Of a stretch of 12,825 nt of DNA, positions 6,693 through 12,777 are shown in pieces (the first letter of the stretch is position 1; each line of letters opens with the position of its first letter). The notes under the pieces are model-generated. The model made no database searches and had not been told where the DNA came from. It saw nothing but the letters and a program-made list of their open reading frames with translations. Source of the stretch: Sulfidibacterium sp964588415. GTDB lineage: Bacteria > Bacteroidota > Bacteroidia > Bacteroidales > F082. The translations under genes were made by a program, and so were the position numbers. The stretch is from assembly GCA_964588415.1 (NCBI GenBank), contig CAZPPK010000080.1, positions 1 through 12,825 on the forward strand. The letters are read 5' to 3'.

Positions 6693-6792
6693 TCTGTAAA
6701 ACAGAAAAATAAAGGTTCCCTCGGTTTGCCAGCAAAGGATGCTTAATTAGTTTCTTTTTTTAAAAGATACTGCCTTTCGACTGTAAACAGTC
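6693..6792. repeat. Two related small palindromes upstream of the lipocalin remnant
   Basis: TCTGTAAAACAGA (6693-6705, 5-bp arms, AAA centre) and GACTGTAAACAGTC (6779-6792, 6-bp arms, AA centre) are perfect palindromes with nearly the same core, 86 bp apart centre to centre. They could be operator half-site pairs for one regulator. The arms are short, so chance is not excluded. Confidence 0.35.
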
Positions 6793-6836
6793 ATCGATTC
6801 AAAGGATGGCGAACAACTTCGACAAACTGAAGGACA

Positions 6837-7188
6837 ATGCGACTTATACTAATATTACTGACAATATTTAACTTTCCATTCAGTTACTCGAAGAAGGAGT
6901 TGCCGACCATGGCAAAGGTTGATCTTCAAAAATATACCGGTCAATGGTATGAAATTTCCCGTTTGCCCAACAGCTTTGAAAAGAACCTTGTTTGTGTTAC
7001 AGCAAATTACAGCATCAAAGAAAACGGGAAAATTGAAGTGATCAACAAAGGCCTTATTGCCCTTTGGAGGCAAACGCTAATCGCAAAACATGTTCTTAAA
7101 GGCGGTGTTGAATCGTGGAAAAAAACAGAAAACTGATGTTTCCGTATTAACCTTAAATCGCTTTTGGACCATCGTTTATTGGAAATAA
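6837..7188 (+). pseudogene. Broken bacterial lipocalin (Blc-like)
   Basis: The frame from ATG 6837 encodes an N-terminal hydrophobic signal-like segment (MRLILILLTIFNFPFSYS), then the lipocalin signature VDLQKYTGQWYEISRLPNSF with GxWYE, followed by EKNLVCVTANYSIKENGKI, as in E. coli Blc. After about residue 75 the match is lost and the frame stops at 7136. In the +1 frame, KTDVSVLTLNRFWTIVYWK (to 7188) resembles the later LKVSFF-PF-x-x-YWV strand pair. The C-terminal third is absent. I read this as a frameshifted, internally deleted and truncated gene (about 110 of about 170 residues). The signal lacks a lipobox cysteine, unlike Blc of E. coli. Intact members carry lipids at the outer membrane. 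Confidence 0.75.
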
Positions 7189-7263
7189 AACAATGTTTAA
7201 AAACTACATCCATTAGAATCTTATCAAATAAAACATATTTATTAATCAAAAGTTAAAGTATCT

Positions 7264-7704
7264 ATGATTGCTACCAAAGTATTTAATTCAGTAAACAAAC
7301 CCAACATTACAGAAGAATCTGATATTATCAATTTCTTATTTGAAAGCCTCGAACAATATGGAGATCCTAAACAGGACATAGAAAAATGTATTCATTATGC
7401 CTTGAAGGAAACACCCTCTTTCGGAGGATTCATTCTGGTTTCCCATAACGAGAAAAATATTTCAGGTGTAGTAGTGATAAACGAGACCGGGATGAAGGAT
7501 TATATCCCCGAAAATATTCTGGTTTATATCGCGACACATAAAGATCTAAGAGGCCAAGGGATCGGCAAAGCCCTGATGCGTCAAACCATTGAATTAACAA
7601 AAGGCAATATTGCACTGCATGTGGAACCTGATAACCCTGCCCGGTTTTTATATGAGAAAGTTGGTTTTACCAGTAAGTATGTAGAAATGAGGTTGACAAA
7701 ATAA
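7264..7704 (+). CDS. GNAT-family N-acetyltransferase
   Basis: This is a 146-residue GNAT-fold acyl-CoA-dependent acetyltransferase. Motif A, with the pyrophosphate-binding loop, is visible as HKDLRGQGIGKALM (92-105; R96-G-Q-G-I-G101). Motif B follows as NPARFLYEKVGF (124-135), the usual N-x-x-A-x-x-F/L-Y-x-x-x-G-F pattern. The N-terminal 60 residues are less conserved and should set the acceptor substrate. It is 7 bp upstream of a racemase-like gene, so both are likely expressed together. This suggests an amino acid or its D-isomer as acceptor, which is inference. No clear TAnnTTTG promoter was found in the 75 bases ahead of the ATG. Confidence 0.9.
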   Translation: MIATKVFNSVNKPNITEESDIINFLFESLEQYGDPKQDIEKCIHYALKETPSFGGFILVSHNEKNISGVVVINETGMKDYIPENILVYIATHKDLRGQGIGKALMRQTIELTKGNIALHVEPDNPARFLYEKVGFTSKYVEMRLTK

Positions 7705-7711
7705 AACTATC

Positions 7712-8782
7712 ATGGCATTTATAACACTTAATACCAAAAAATTAAAAGCAAATTTCGATTTTTTAGACCGTCTTTTCATAAAGAACAACATTCAATGGAC
7801 GGTTGTCTCCAAGATACTTAGCGGGCATAAAGAATACCTTTCTGTGCTTTTAAAACTGGGGATCAAACAAATTTCAGATTCCCGGGTTTCCAATTTAAAG
7901 ATGATCAAAAGCATTGATCCGTCCATTGAAACCATTTATATCAAGCCACCGGCAAAACGCGCCATAACCAATGTAGTGAAATATGCCGATATAAGCATGA
8001 ATACGGAAATAGGGACCATAGAGCTATTGTCGGATGAAGCCGTCAGACAGAATAAAATTCACAAAGTGATCATTATGATTGAGTTAGGAGAACTTCGTGA
8101 AGGTGTTATGGGTGATGATTTTATGGGTTTTTATGAAAAGGTATTCAAACTCAAAAATATCAATATTGTGGGAATAGGCGCGAACCTCTCCTGTCTCTAT
8201 GGCGTACTTCCAAGCCAGGATAAACTCATCCAATTAAGTCTGTATGAACAACTCATCGAAGCCAGGTTCAACAAGCAGATCCCGTTTGTTTCGGGTGGTT
8301 CTTCGGTGACCATCCCTCTCATCTTCCAAAATCTGTTACCCAAAGGTATCAACCACTTCCGGGTTGGGGAAACCTTATTTCTGGGAACCGACGTTTATAA
8401 TAATAAACCTTTTAAACGTATGCATTCCGATGTGTTCCGGCTTTATTCGGAGATTATAGAGCTGAGTGAAAAGCCTCTTGTTCCTACCGGTGAAATGGGA
8501 TCTAATGTGGAAGGCCTGAGCTTTTCTTTTGAAGGCAAACTGATCGGACAGACTTCATACCGCGCAATTATCGATCTTGGCCTGTTGGATGTTGATGAAC
8601 ACCACATTGAGGCTGTAGATCCTAATATCCACTTTGTCGGAGCGAGTTCCGATATGATCGTTATTGACCTTTCTGAAAACAAAAAGAATTACAAAGTAGG
8701 TGATTTACTTGAATTTAAAATGGATTATATGGGCGTACTCAGAATCATAAATTCGAGGTATGTGGAGAAAAGAATCCAATAA
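7712..8782 (+). CDS. Alanine/ornithine racemase-like PLP enzyme
   Basis: This is a 356-residue fold-type III PLP enzyme of the alanine-racemase N-terminal-barrel superfamily, closest in appearance to the ornithine racemase (Orr) group. The candidate Schiff-base lysine is K34 in TVVSKILSGHKE. Later landmarks are the barrel strands ISDSR, SMNTEIG and VIIMIELGELREG, the GANLSCLYG segment, a phosphate-binding VSGGSSVTIP and HFRVGETLFLG, followed by a C-terminal beta domain. It should racemise a basic or small neutral amino acid in the cytoplasm; the exact substrate cannot be told from sequence. It is not the housekeeping Alr, which has a different C-terminal domain signature. It sits 7 bp after the GNAT gene. 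Confidence 0.82.
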   Translation: MAFITLNTKKLKANFDFLDRLFIKNNIQWTVVSKILSGHKEYLSVLLKLGIKQISDSRVSNLKMIKSIDPSIETIYIKPPAKRAITNVVKYADISMNTEIGTIELLSDEAVRQNKIHKVIIMIELGELREGVMGDDFMGFYEKVFKLKNINIVGIGANLSCLYGVLPSQDKLIQLSLYEQLIEARFNKQIPFVSGGSSVTIPLIFQNLLPKGINHFRVGETLFLGTDVYNNKPFKRMHSDVFRLYSEIIELSEKPLVPTGEMGSNVEGLSFSFEGKLIGQTSYRAIIDLGLLDVDEHHIEAVDPNIHFVGASSDMIVIDLSENKKNYKVGDLLEFKMDYMGVLRIINSRYVEKRIQ

Positions 8783-8849
8783 GATCCATTAGAAGTCGCA
8801 ATATTGATTTGTATTTTGCCTATGATCTTTATGAAGAAATTGTAAGGCA

Positions 8850-9434
8850 ATGAACGGAACCAAGTATATAAAAACAAGGTGTAACTGGTCTAATAAAACC
8901 AAAATCTATCACGATTATCACGATTTTGAATGGGGAGTTCCCGCTCATGATGACCGTTTGCTTTTTGAATTTTTAATTCTTGAAGGAGCACAGGCAGGAT
9001 TAAGCTGGGAAACAGTGATGAACAAAAGAGAAAATTACCAAAAAGCATTCGATCACTTTGACCCTGATAAGATAAGCCGGTATGGACAGGTTAAAATTGA
9101 CGAATTATTGCAAAATGCAGGGATCATAAGAAACAGGTTGAAAATAAACGCTGCCATCGTCAATGCAAAGGCATTTTTAGAAGTTCAAAAAGAATTTGGA
9201 AGCTTTGACCAATTTTTGTGGGATTTTGTGGATGGAAAGCCCATTCAAAATCATTGGAGAAGCCTGGCTGAAGTGCCTGCTACTACTGAAATCTCGGACC
9301 AGATCAGTAAAGTATTAAAGGAAAAAGGATTCAAATTTGTTGGATCTACAATTATTTATGCCTTTATGCAAGCCATTGGAATGGTCAACGATCATACTGT
9401 GGATTGTTTCAGACATGATGAGTTAATATCCTGA
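8850..9434 (+). CDS. tag: DNA-3-methyladenine glycosylase I
   Basis: This 194-residue monofunctional glycosylase of the helix-hairpin-helix superfamily excises 3-methyladenine in base excision repair. The zinc ligands align with E. coli Tag: C11 (RCNW), H24 (YHDFEWG), H182 and C186 (NDHTVDCFRH). The base-binding pocket residues E45 (LEGAQAGLSW) and W53 are present. The block GIIRNRLKINAAIVNA and the late KGFKFVGSTIIYAFMQAIGMVNDH are strongly family-like. Its ATG at 8850 gives a few extra N-terminal residues relative to E. coli. It is probably a single-gene unit; a weak promoter-like TATTTTG lies about 40 bp upstream. Confidence 0.96.
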   Translation: MNGTKYIKTRCNWSNKTKIYHDYHDFEWGVPAHDDRLLFEFLILEGAQAGLSWETVMNKRENYQKAFDHFDPDKISRYGQVKIDELLQNAGIIRNRLKINAAIVNAKAFLEVQKEFGSFDQFLWDFVDGKPIQNHWRSLAEVPATTEISDQISKVLKEKGFKFVGSTIIYAFMQAIGMVNDHTVDCFRHDELIS

Positions 9435-9492
9435 TCCATTTCCGGTGAAGTTCAACGTCAGAAAAGTTTATTGAAATTTTAAAAAAATTCTC

Positions 9493-9522
9493 TTTTCTAA
9501 TTAAAATTAATGGTTAATTTTG
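9493..9522 (+). promoter_or_regulatory. Promoter for the tRNA-Pro/tRNA-Ser unit
   Basis: TAATTTTG at 9515-9522 matches the -7 consensus exactly and lies 32 bp ahead of tRNA-Pro. The -33 region (TTTTC near 9493) is imperfect. No promoter separates the two tRNAs, so they are probably co-transcribed. Confidence 0.5.
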
Positions 9523-9554
9523 CCGCTCATTCTTGCATAGCAAAGAAAATGTTA

Positions 9555-9629
9555 CGGGGTATAGCGCAGTCCGGTTAGCGCACCTGCTTTGGGAGCAGGG
9601 GGTCGTAGGTTCGAATCCTACTACCCCGA
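9555..9629 (+). tRNA. tRNA-Pro, anticodon UGG
   Basis: The acceptor arms CGGGGTA (9555-9561) and TACCCCG (9622-9628) pair fully, with discriminator A at 9629. The anticodon stem CCTGC/GCAGG encloses the loop TTTGGGA, giving anticodon TGG. The T-arm GTAGG-TTCGAAT-CCTAC is intact. CCA is not encoded. All four arms fold normally, so it should be functional. Confidence 0.97.
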
Positions 9630-9653
9630 CATACAAATTGAAAAATTCAGCTT

Positions 9654-9749
<96 letters not shown>

Positions 9750-9765
9750 GGGTAGCAAAAAATGG

Positions 9766-9800
9766 AAAACCCCGCAAATTCAACAATTGCGGGGTTTTTT
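9766..9800 (+). terminator. Rho-independent terminator after tRNA-Ser
   Basis: AAAACCCCGCAA (9766-9777) pairs perfectly with TTGCGGGGTTTT (9787-9798) around a 9-nt loop, and the 3' arm runs into a T-tract (9795-9800). It should end the tRNA transcript. Confidence 0.88.
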
Positions 9801-9828
9801 GTTTTTGTGCCCGTGCAAAAAAAGACGT

Positions 9829-9903
9829 AAAAACGCAATATCTACGGTACAAATTAGGGGACCCGACCGTTTGCGAAAAAAGGTCCCCTAATTTTGCGTT
9901 TTT
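9829..9903. repeat. Large palindromic region between tRNA-Ser and integrase
   Basis: AAATTAGGGGACC (9851-9863) is the exact reverse complement of GGTCCCCTAATTT (9882-9894), with an 18-nt spacer. An outer pair AAAAACGCA (9829-9837) and TGCGTTTTT (9895-9903) adds 9 bp after a 13-nt one-sided bulge. No T-tract suited to termination follows. It may be a recombination or protein-binding site of the element, or a structured transcript. Confidence 0.6.
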
Positions 9904-9950
9904 GTGCTGATTTGTAGCATTTTGCACTTTCCCTTTTTGCATAGTTAATT

Positions 9951-9958
9951 TAGTTTTG
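9951..9958 (+). promoter_or_regulatory. -7 promoter box of the integrase gene
   Basis: TAGTTTTG (9951-9958) is an exact TAnnTTTG match 19 bp before the integrase ATG. TTTG at 9936-9939 is too close to act as a -33 box and no better one is seen, so the promoter may be weak or activator-dependent. Confidence 0.45.
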
Positions 9959-9977
9959 TTCACCTAAAATCTAAGCT

Positions 9978-11204
9978 ATGGAAAGAGCTACAGTAAAAGT
10001 CCTGTTTTATCTAAAGCGGGCAAGAAAACTCAAAGACGGGACCCTCCCCATCTGTGCCCGAATCACCGTGAATGGTACCCGGGCAGAATTCAGGATTAAT
10101 AAAAGCGTTTACGAAGAACATTGGGATGGAGCTACCGGATTAGTCAATGACAAATGTGATGATGCCGACCTTGTTAACGATGAACTTCATCTTATCCGGG
10201 CTAATCTTTTCAGTTATCGTCTGGATTTGGAAGCCAAGGGGAAAACCGTCACTGCAGAGACCATTAAAAAATCTTATCTTGGGACTGAAGAAAAAAGCCG
10301 GACCATCCTGGAAATCTTCCAGGAGCACAACGACCGGTGCAAAAGTTTAATCGGCATTGATTTTGCACCTGGTACCTACGAGCGTTATGCCACCTGCTAT
10401 TTACATTTAGAAAGGTTTATGGACTTCATGTACCATAAAACGGATATGAAGCTTTCGGAGCTGTCCCCGGCCTTTATCAAGGACTTTGAATTTTACCTGA
10501 AAACCGAGCGAAAATGTGCCCACAATTCAACGACAAAGTATCTGAAGAATTTTAAAAAGATTACCCGTATAGCCATGACCAACGGCTGGCTGAAAGATGA
10601 TCCTTTTCGAAATACCAAGTTGCACCTGGAGAAGGTGGACATGGATTTTTTAACCAAGGAAGAGCTGGATACCCTGATCCATAAAAAAATGGCCGTAGGC
10701 CGGCTCAACCAGGTTAAGGATGTGTATTTGTTCTGCTGCTTTACCGGTTTGGCTTTTATTGATGTGAAAAAATTGTCGAAGGCCGATATCGAAGACAAGA
10801 GCGGCCAGCTGTGGATCAAGAAGAAACGGCAGAAGACCAAAAACTGGTGTAACATCCCTTTGCTGGGACCCGCAGCCCAGATCATGGAGAAGTACAAAAA
10901 CAATCCCTTTTGCCTGAAAAACAATGTTATTTTCCCGGTGCTGACCAACCAGAAAATGAATGCCTATTTAAAGGAGATCGCTGCGGTTTGCGGCATTGAC
11001 AAGAACCTGAGCACGCACACGGCCCGGCATACCTTTGCCACCACCGTTACTCTTTCCAATCAGGTATCCATTGAAGTAGTCTCAAAGATGTTAGGCCATT
11101 CCAGTATTAACATGACCAAAAAGTATGCCCGTGTGGTGGATGATCTCATCAGTAAGGATATGCAGAAGATCTTTGGAAAGTATGAAGATGTGAAAATTGC
11201 TTAG
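9978..11204 (+). CDS. Tyrosine recombinase / phage-type integrase
   Basis: This 408-residue site-specific integrase has three parts: an N-terminal arm-DNA-binding domain (about 1-90), a SAM-like core-binding domain (about 105-210, including FIKDFEFYL and KYLKNFKK) and the catalytic domain (about 215-400). Catalytic residues visible are K near 282-286 (KKKRQKT), H347 and R350 (HTARHTF), H374 (LGHSSINMT) and the nucleophile Y383 (KKYARV). The first catalytic arginine, normally in TGLR, is replaced by alanine (A259 in FTGLAFIDV). Loss of Arg I is known in IntDOT-type Bacteroides integrases, so the enzyme is probably active. It should integrate and excise the element at the adjacent tRNA-Ser. It stands alone with its own promoter-like box and terminator. 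Confidence 0.93.
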   Translation: MERATVKVLFYLKRARKLKDGTLPICARITVNGTRAEFRINKSVYEEHWDGATGLVNDKCDDADLVNDELHLIRANLFSYRLDLEAKGKTVTAETIKKSYLGTEEKSRTILEIFQEHNDRCKSLIGIDFAPGTYERYATCYLHLERFMDFMYHKTDMKLSELSPAFIKDFEFYLKTERKCAHNSTTKYLKNFKKITRIAMTNGWLKDDPFRNTKLHLEKVDMDFLTKEELDTLIHKKMAVGRLNQVKDVYLFCCFTGLAFIDVKKLSKADIEDKSGQLWIKKKRQKTKNWCNIPLLGPAAQIMEKYKNNPFCLKNNVIFPVLTNQKMNAYLKEIAAVCGIDKNLSTHTARHTFATTVTLSNQVSIEVVSKMLGHSSINMTKKYARVVDDLISKDMQKIFGKYEDVKIA

Positions 11205-11232
11205 GTTTTATTTGCTATTCGCTCACGTGTTG

Positions 11233-11266
11233 AACCCTTTCCGATTTGTTTTGGAAAGGGTTTTTT
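11233..11266 (+). terminator. Rho-independent terminator of the integrase gene
   Basis: AACCCTTTCC (11233-11242) pairs with GGAAAGGGTT (11253-11262) around a 10-nt loop, followed by T residues to 11266. It begins 28 bp after the integrase stop. Confidence 0.88.
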
Positions 11267-11346
11267 CATTGAAATTTAACGTTTATCAAGGTTCCCCAAG
11301 TGAACCGTTTGTAAATACTTACCATCTTTTCCTGCATAACCTGAAA

Positions 11347-11506
11347 ATCGCTTGGCCCGCTTAGCCACTTTTTTTTCAGGGCTGGGAGGAAAGGCAAGGA
11401 CAGCGTGAACGGGAATGAATATTTAAACGAAAATGAGATTACGCTGTTTATATATCCTTGCCTTGATCGGACAGCCCTATATCTTTGCTAAGCGGGGCAA
11501 TGCGAT
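11347..11506. repeat. 160-nt nested imperfect hairpin between convergent genes
   Basis: Several inverted repeats nest in order. ATCGC (11347-11351) pairs with GCGAT (11502-11506). CCCGCTTAGC (11356-11365) pairs with GCTAAGCGGG (11487-11496). AGGGCTG (11378-11384) pairs with CAGCCCT (11472-11478). AAGGCAAGGA (11391-11400) pairs with TCCTTGCCTT (11455-11464). CAGCGT (11401-11406) pairs with ACGCTG (11441-11446), leaving a 34-nt AT-rich loop. Together about 38 bp pair, interrupted by internal loops. It lies in the gap between the integrase and the convergent lysis cassette. The function is unknown to me: a structured RNA, a folded ssDNA site or a small non-autonomous element are all possible. 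An apparent 61-codon frame at 11433-11618 is judged spurious. Confidence 0.6.
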
Positions 11507-11528
11507 GGCTGAATGTCAGAATACATTT

Positions 11529-12095
11529 TTATTTGAACCTGATTTTCCAGTACATGGAAAAGTAAATATCATGGTTGAGAAGGTCAAAAGAAACGGAATA
11601 CAGCTGGTCTTGTTTTGAAGCATACAGCAGATTTGCTGATAACCCGAATTGATCTGGATTGCGGCCGATTCCAATTCCGGCAAATACTTTTCTCCGGAGA
11701 ATTGGATTTGATTTAATAACCGTTGTTTCTTTGATTAATACAGGAAAGGTTTTTATAAGCGGTTTTCTGAAAATGATTTTGTTTTGAGAAATCGTATCAC
11801 AAACGATGATTTGCATCTGGCTATCGTTCACTAAGGTATCTACATAATAATGCCGGGAGTAATATTCTGCTAAAATTTCCAACGTATCAATCTTCATTGA
11901 TCGCCACTTTACGGAACCGGTATCCCTGAAAACCGGTTTCGGGATATATTTTATAACCGGATACGGTATTGTGTCATGAATGGTGTCAACTGATGTTACC
12001 AAAGCATCTGTTTGAAAGTGCTGTGGTACCCAAATTCGCTGCAGGAAAATAATGATCAGCAGCGTGGCAATGATGATCCAGGGCGCTTTGTTCAT
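11529..12095 (-). CDS. DUF6808-like membrane-anchored phage protein, possible spanin-type lysis factor
   Basis: This 188-residue protein has a single N-terminal membrane anchor (residues about 4-20, WIIIATLLIIIFLQRIW) followed by an extracytoplasmic part containing the repeated DTI motif (SVDTIHDTIPYPVIKYIPKP) and a beta-rich C-terminal end (VFAGIGIGRN ... YSVSFDLLNHDIYFSMYWKIRFK). This layout resembles DUF6808 proteins of Bacteroidota prophages; the family name is from memory. It is the third gene of the cassette: its ATG overlaps the endolysin stop (TAATG), and a strong Shine-Dalgarno AAAGGAG lies at the end of the endolysin gene. A role as an Rz-like envelope disruptor is inferred from position only. 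Confidence 0.7.
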   Translation of the reverse strand: MNKAPWIIIATLLIIIFLQRIWVPQHFQTDALVTSVDTIHDTIPYPVIKYIPKPVFRDTGSVKWRSMKIDTLEILAEYYSRHYYVDTLVNDSQMQIIVCDTISQNKIIFRKPLIKTFPVLIKETTVIKSNPILRRKVFAGIGIGRNPDQFGLSANLLYASKQDQLYSVSFDLLNHDIYFSMYWKIRFK

Positions 12096-12433
12096 TACAC
12101 ACTCCTTTCAAAATGACCGCCATCGTAAAAATGGTTGAAATGGCCACCCCAGTTGTTGATCGGATCCATGCTCTCCCAGTAGTTGCCAAGCAGGGAAATG
12201 AGCGGGTGCCGGTACAAAAGCTCCCCTTTGATAAAAAAGTTAAAGTCCACGGCCAGCCTTTTCATGTGGTAGCTGTCCATGGTTCGGGATTTTCCATCCC
12301 GGAAATAAATGGATTGCTGCTCCAGGGTGCGGTATGCTTCCCCGAAGGTGAGGTTCACCCCCAGGCTGTTTGCCCTTAAAATGAGCTGGGCAGTTTGCTG
12401 TACAAATACTTGTTGATGCTGAGAAAGTTTCAT
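12095..12433 (-). CDS. M15-family peptidase (phage endolysin type)
   Basis: This 112-residue zinc peptidase belongs to the VanY/L-alanyl-D-glutamate peptidase group used by phages to cut the stem peptide of peptidoglycan. The zinc motif SxHxxxxAxD appears as SYHMKRLAVD (with H and D ligands) and the third ligand is in GGHFE near the C-terminus, preceded by WGGHFNHFYD. The N-terminal helix (QQVFVQQTAQLILRANSLG) and FGEAYRTLEQQ are typical. It lacks a signal peptide, so export would depend on a holin, which fits the gene just upstream. The start overlaps that gene's stop (ATGA). On the short side for the family, but all zinc ligands are present. Confidence 0.88.
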   Translation of the reverse strand: MKLSQHQQVFVQQTAQLILRANSLGVNLTFGEAYRTLEQQSIYFRDGKSRTMDSYHMKRLAVDFNFFIKGELLYRHPLISLLGNYWESMDPINNWGGHFNHFYDGGHFERSV

Positions 12434-12696
12434 TTTACTTGTTTTAGGATTTGTTTAATGTCGTTCATGATGACCTTTTGGTCGGATTTAATCTCTTTGA
12501 TGTTTTCACGGATCAGGTTCACGTCTTTATTGTGATAAGCCTTCACTTCCATGATCTGCTTCTGATTTGCCTTCACCTTTTCAGAAACGATCCCCGAGGC
12601 ACGGTACATGCCTGCCAGTCCGATTACGGAGGCAATAATCAGAGCGGTGGCGATGCTGCCAAACCATTTGATAAATAGGGATTCGTTTCTGCTCAT
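12430..12696 (-). CDS. Small TM/coiled-coil protein, holin-like
   Basis: This 88-residue protein has a single hydrophobic segment (about residues 9-30, IKWFGSIATALIIASVIGLAGMY) followed by a charged helix from about 36 to the end with heptad-like hydrophobic spacing (VKANQKQIMEV ... IKQILKQVK), predicted to form a coiled coil. I cannot assign a family. Its place immediately before the endolysin (ATGA overlap) on the same strand makes a holin or holin-accessory role plausible. It is the first visible gene of the leftward cassette, with the heptanucleotide repeat directly upstream. Confidence 0.7.
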   Translation of the reverse strand: MSRNESLFIKWFGSIATALIIASVIGLAGMYRASGIVSEKVKANQKQIMEVKAYHNKDVNLIRENIKEIKSDQKVIMNDIKQILKQVK

Positions 12697-12700
12697 GGTG

Positions 12701-12777
12701 ATTAAGGTTAAAGGCTAAAGGTTAAAGTTTAAAGGCTAAAGGCTAAAGTTTAAAGGCTAAAGTTTAAAGTGAAAAGG
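12701..12777. repeat. Heptanucleotide tandem repeat upstream of the lysis cassette
   Basis: Eleven consecutive 7-bp units fit the consensus YTAAAGK (TTAAAGG, CTAAAGG, TTAAAGT, CTAAAGT), with only the first (ATTAAGG) and last (GAAAAGG) units deviating. The array starts 4 bp upstream of the holin-like start codon and so covers its expected ribosome-binding and promoter region (read as CTTTAGC/CTTTAAC on the minus strand). Confidence 0.85.

Larger units (their letters stand above)
6527..6836. other. Non-coding stretch after modC with a promoter-like box and two small palindromes
   Basis: No gene is evident in the 310 bases after modC. No clear intrinsic terminator follows modC. The stretch holds TACCTTTG at 6653-6660, an exact -7 match lacking a good -33 box, and two short palindromes sharing the core CTGTAAAnCAG, listed separately. 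A 21-codon frame from ATG 6806 lacks supporting features. Confidence 0.5.

Noticed and set aside
11347..11506. Integron attC site as explanation for the nested hairpin
   Set aside because: The expected RYYYAAC and GTTRRRY core sites are not present at the ends, and no integron integrase is nearby; the integrase here is of the phage type.
11433..11618. 61-codon plus-strand frame with a hydrophobic start
   Set aside because: Its first part is the right arm of the nested hairpin and its end is antisense to the DUF6808-like gene; no separate evidence for coding.
12113..12379. 88-codon plus-strand frame opposite the M15 peptidase
   Set aside because: Shadow frame; the minus strand carries the conserved zinc motifs and the overlapping start/stop codons.
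12701..12777. CRISPR array
   Set aside because: The units are 7 bp with no spacers; this is a simple tandem repeat.
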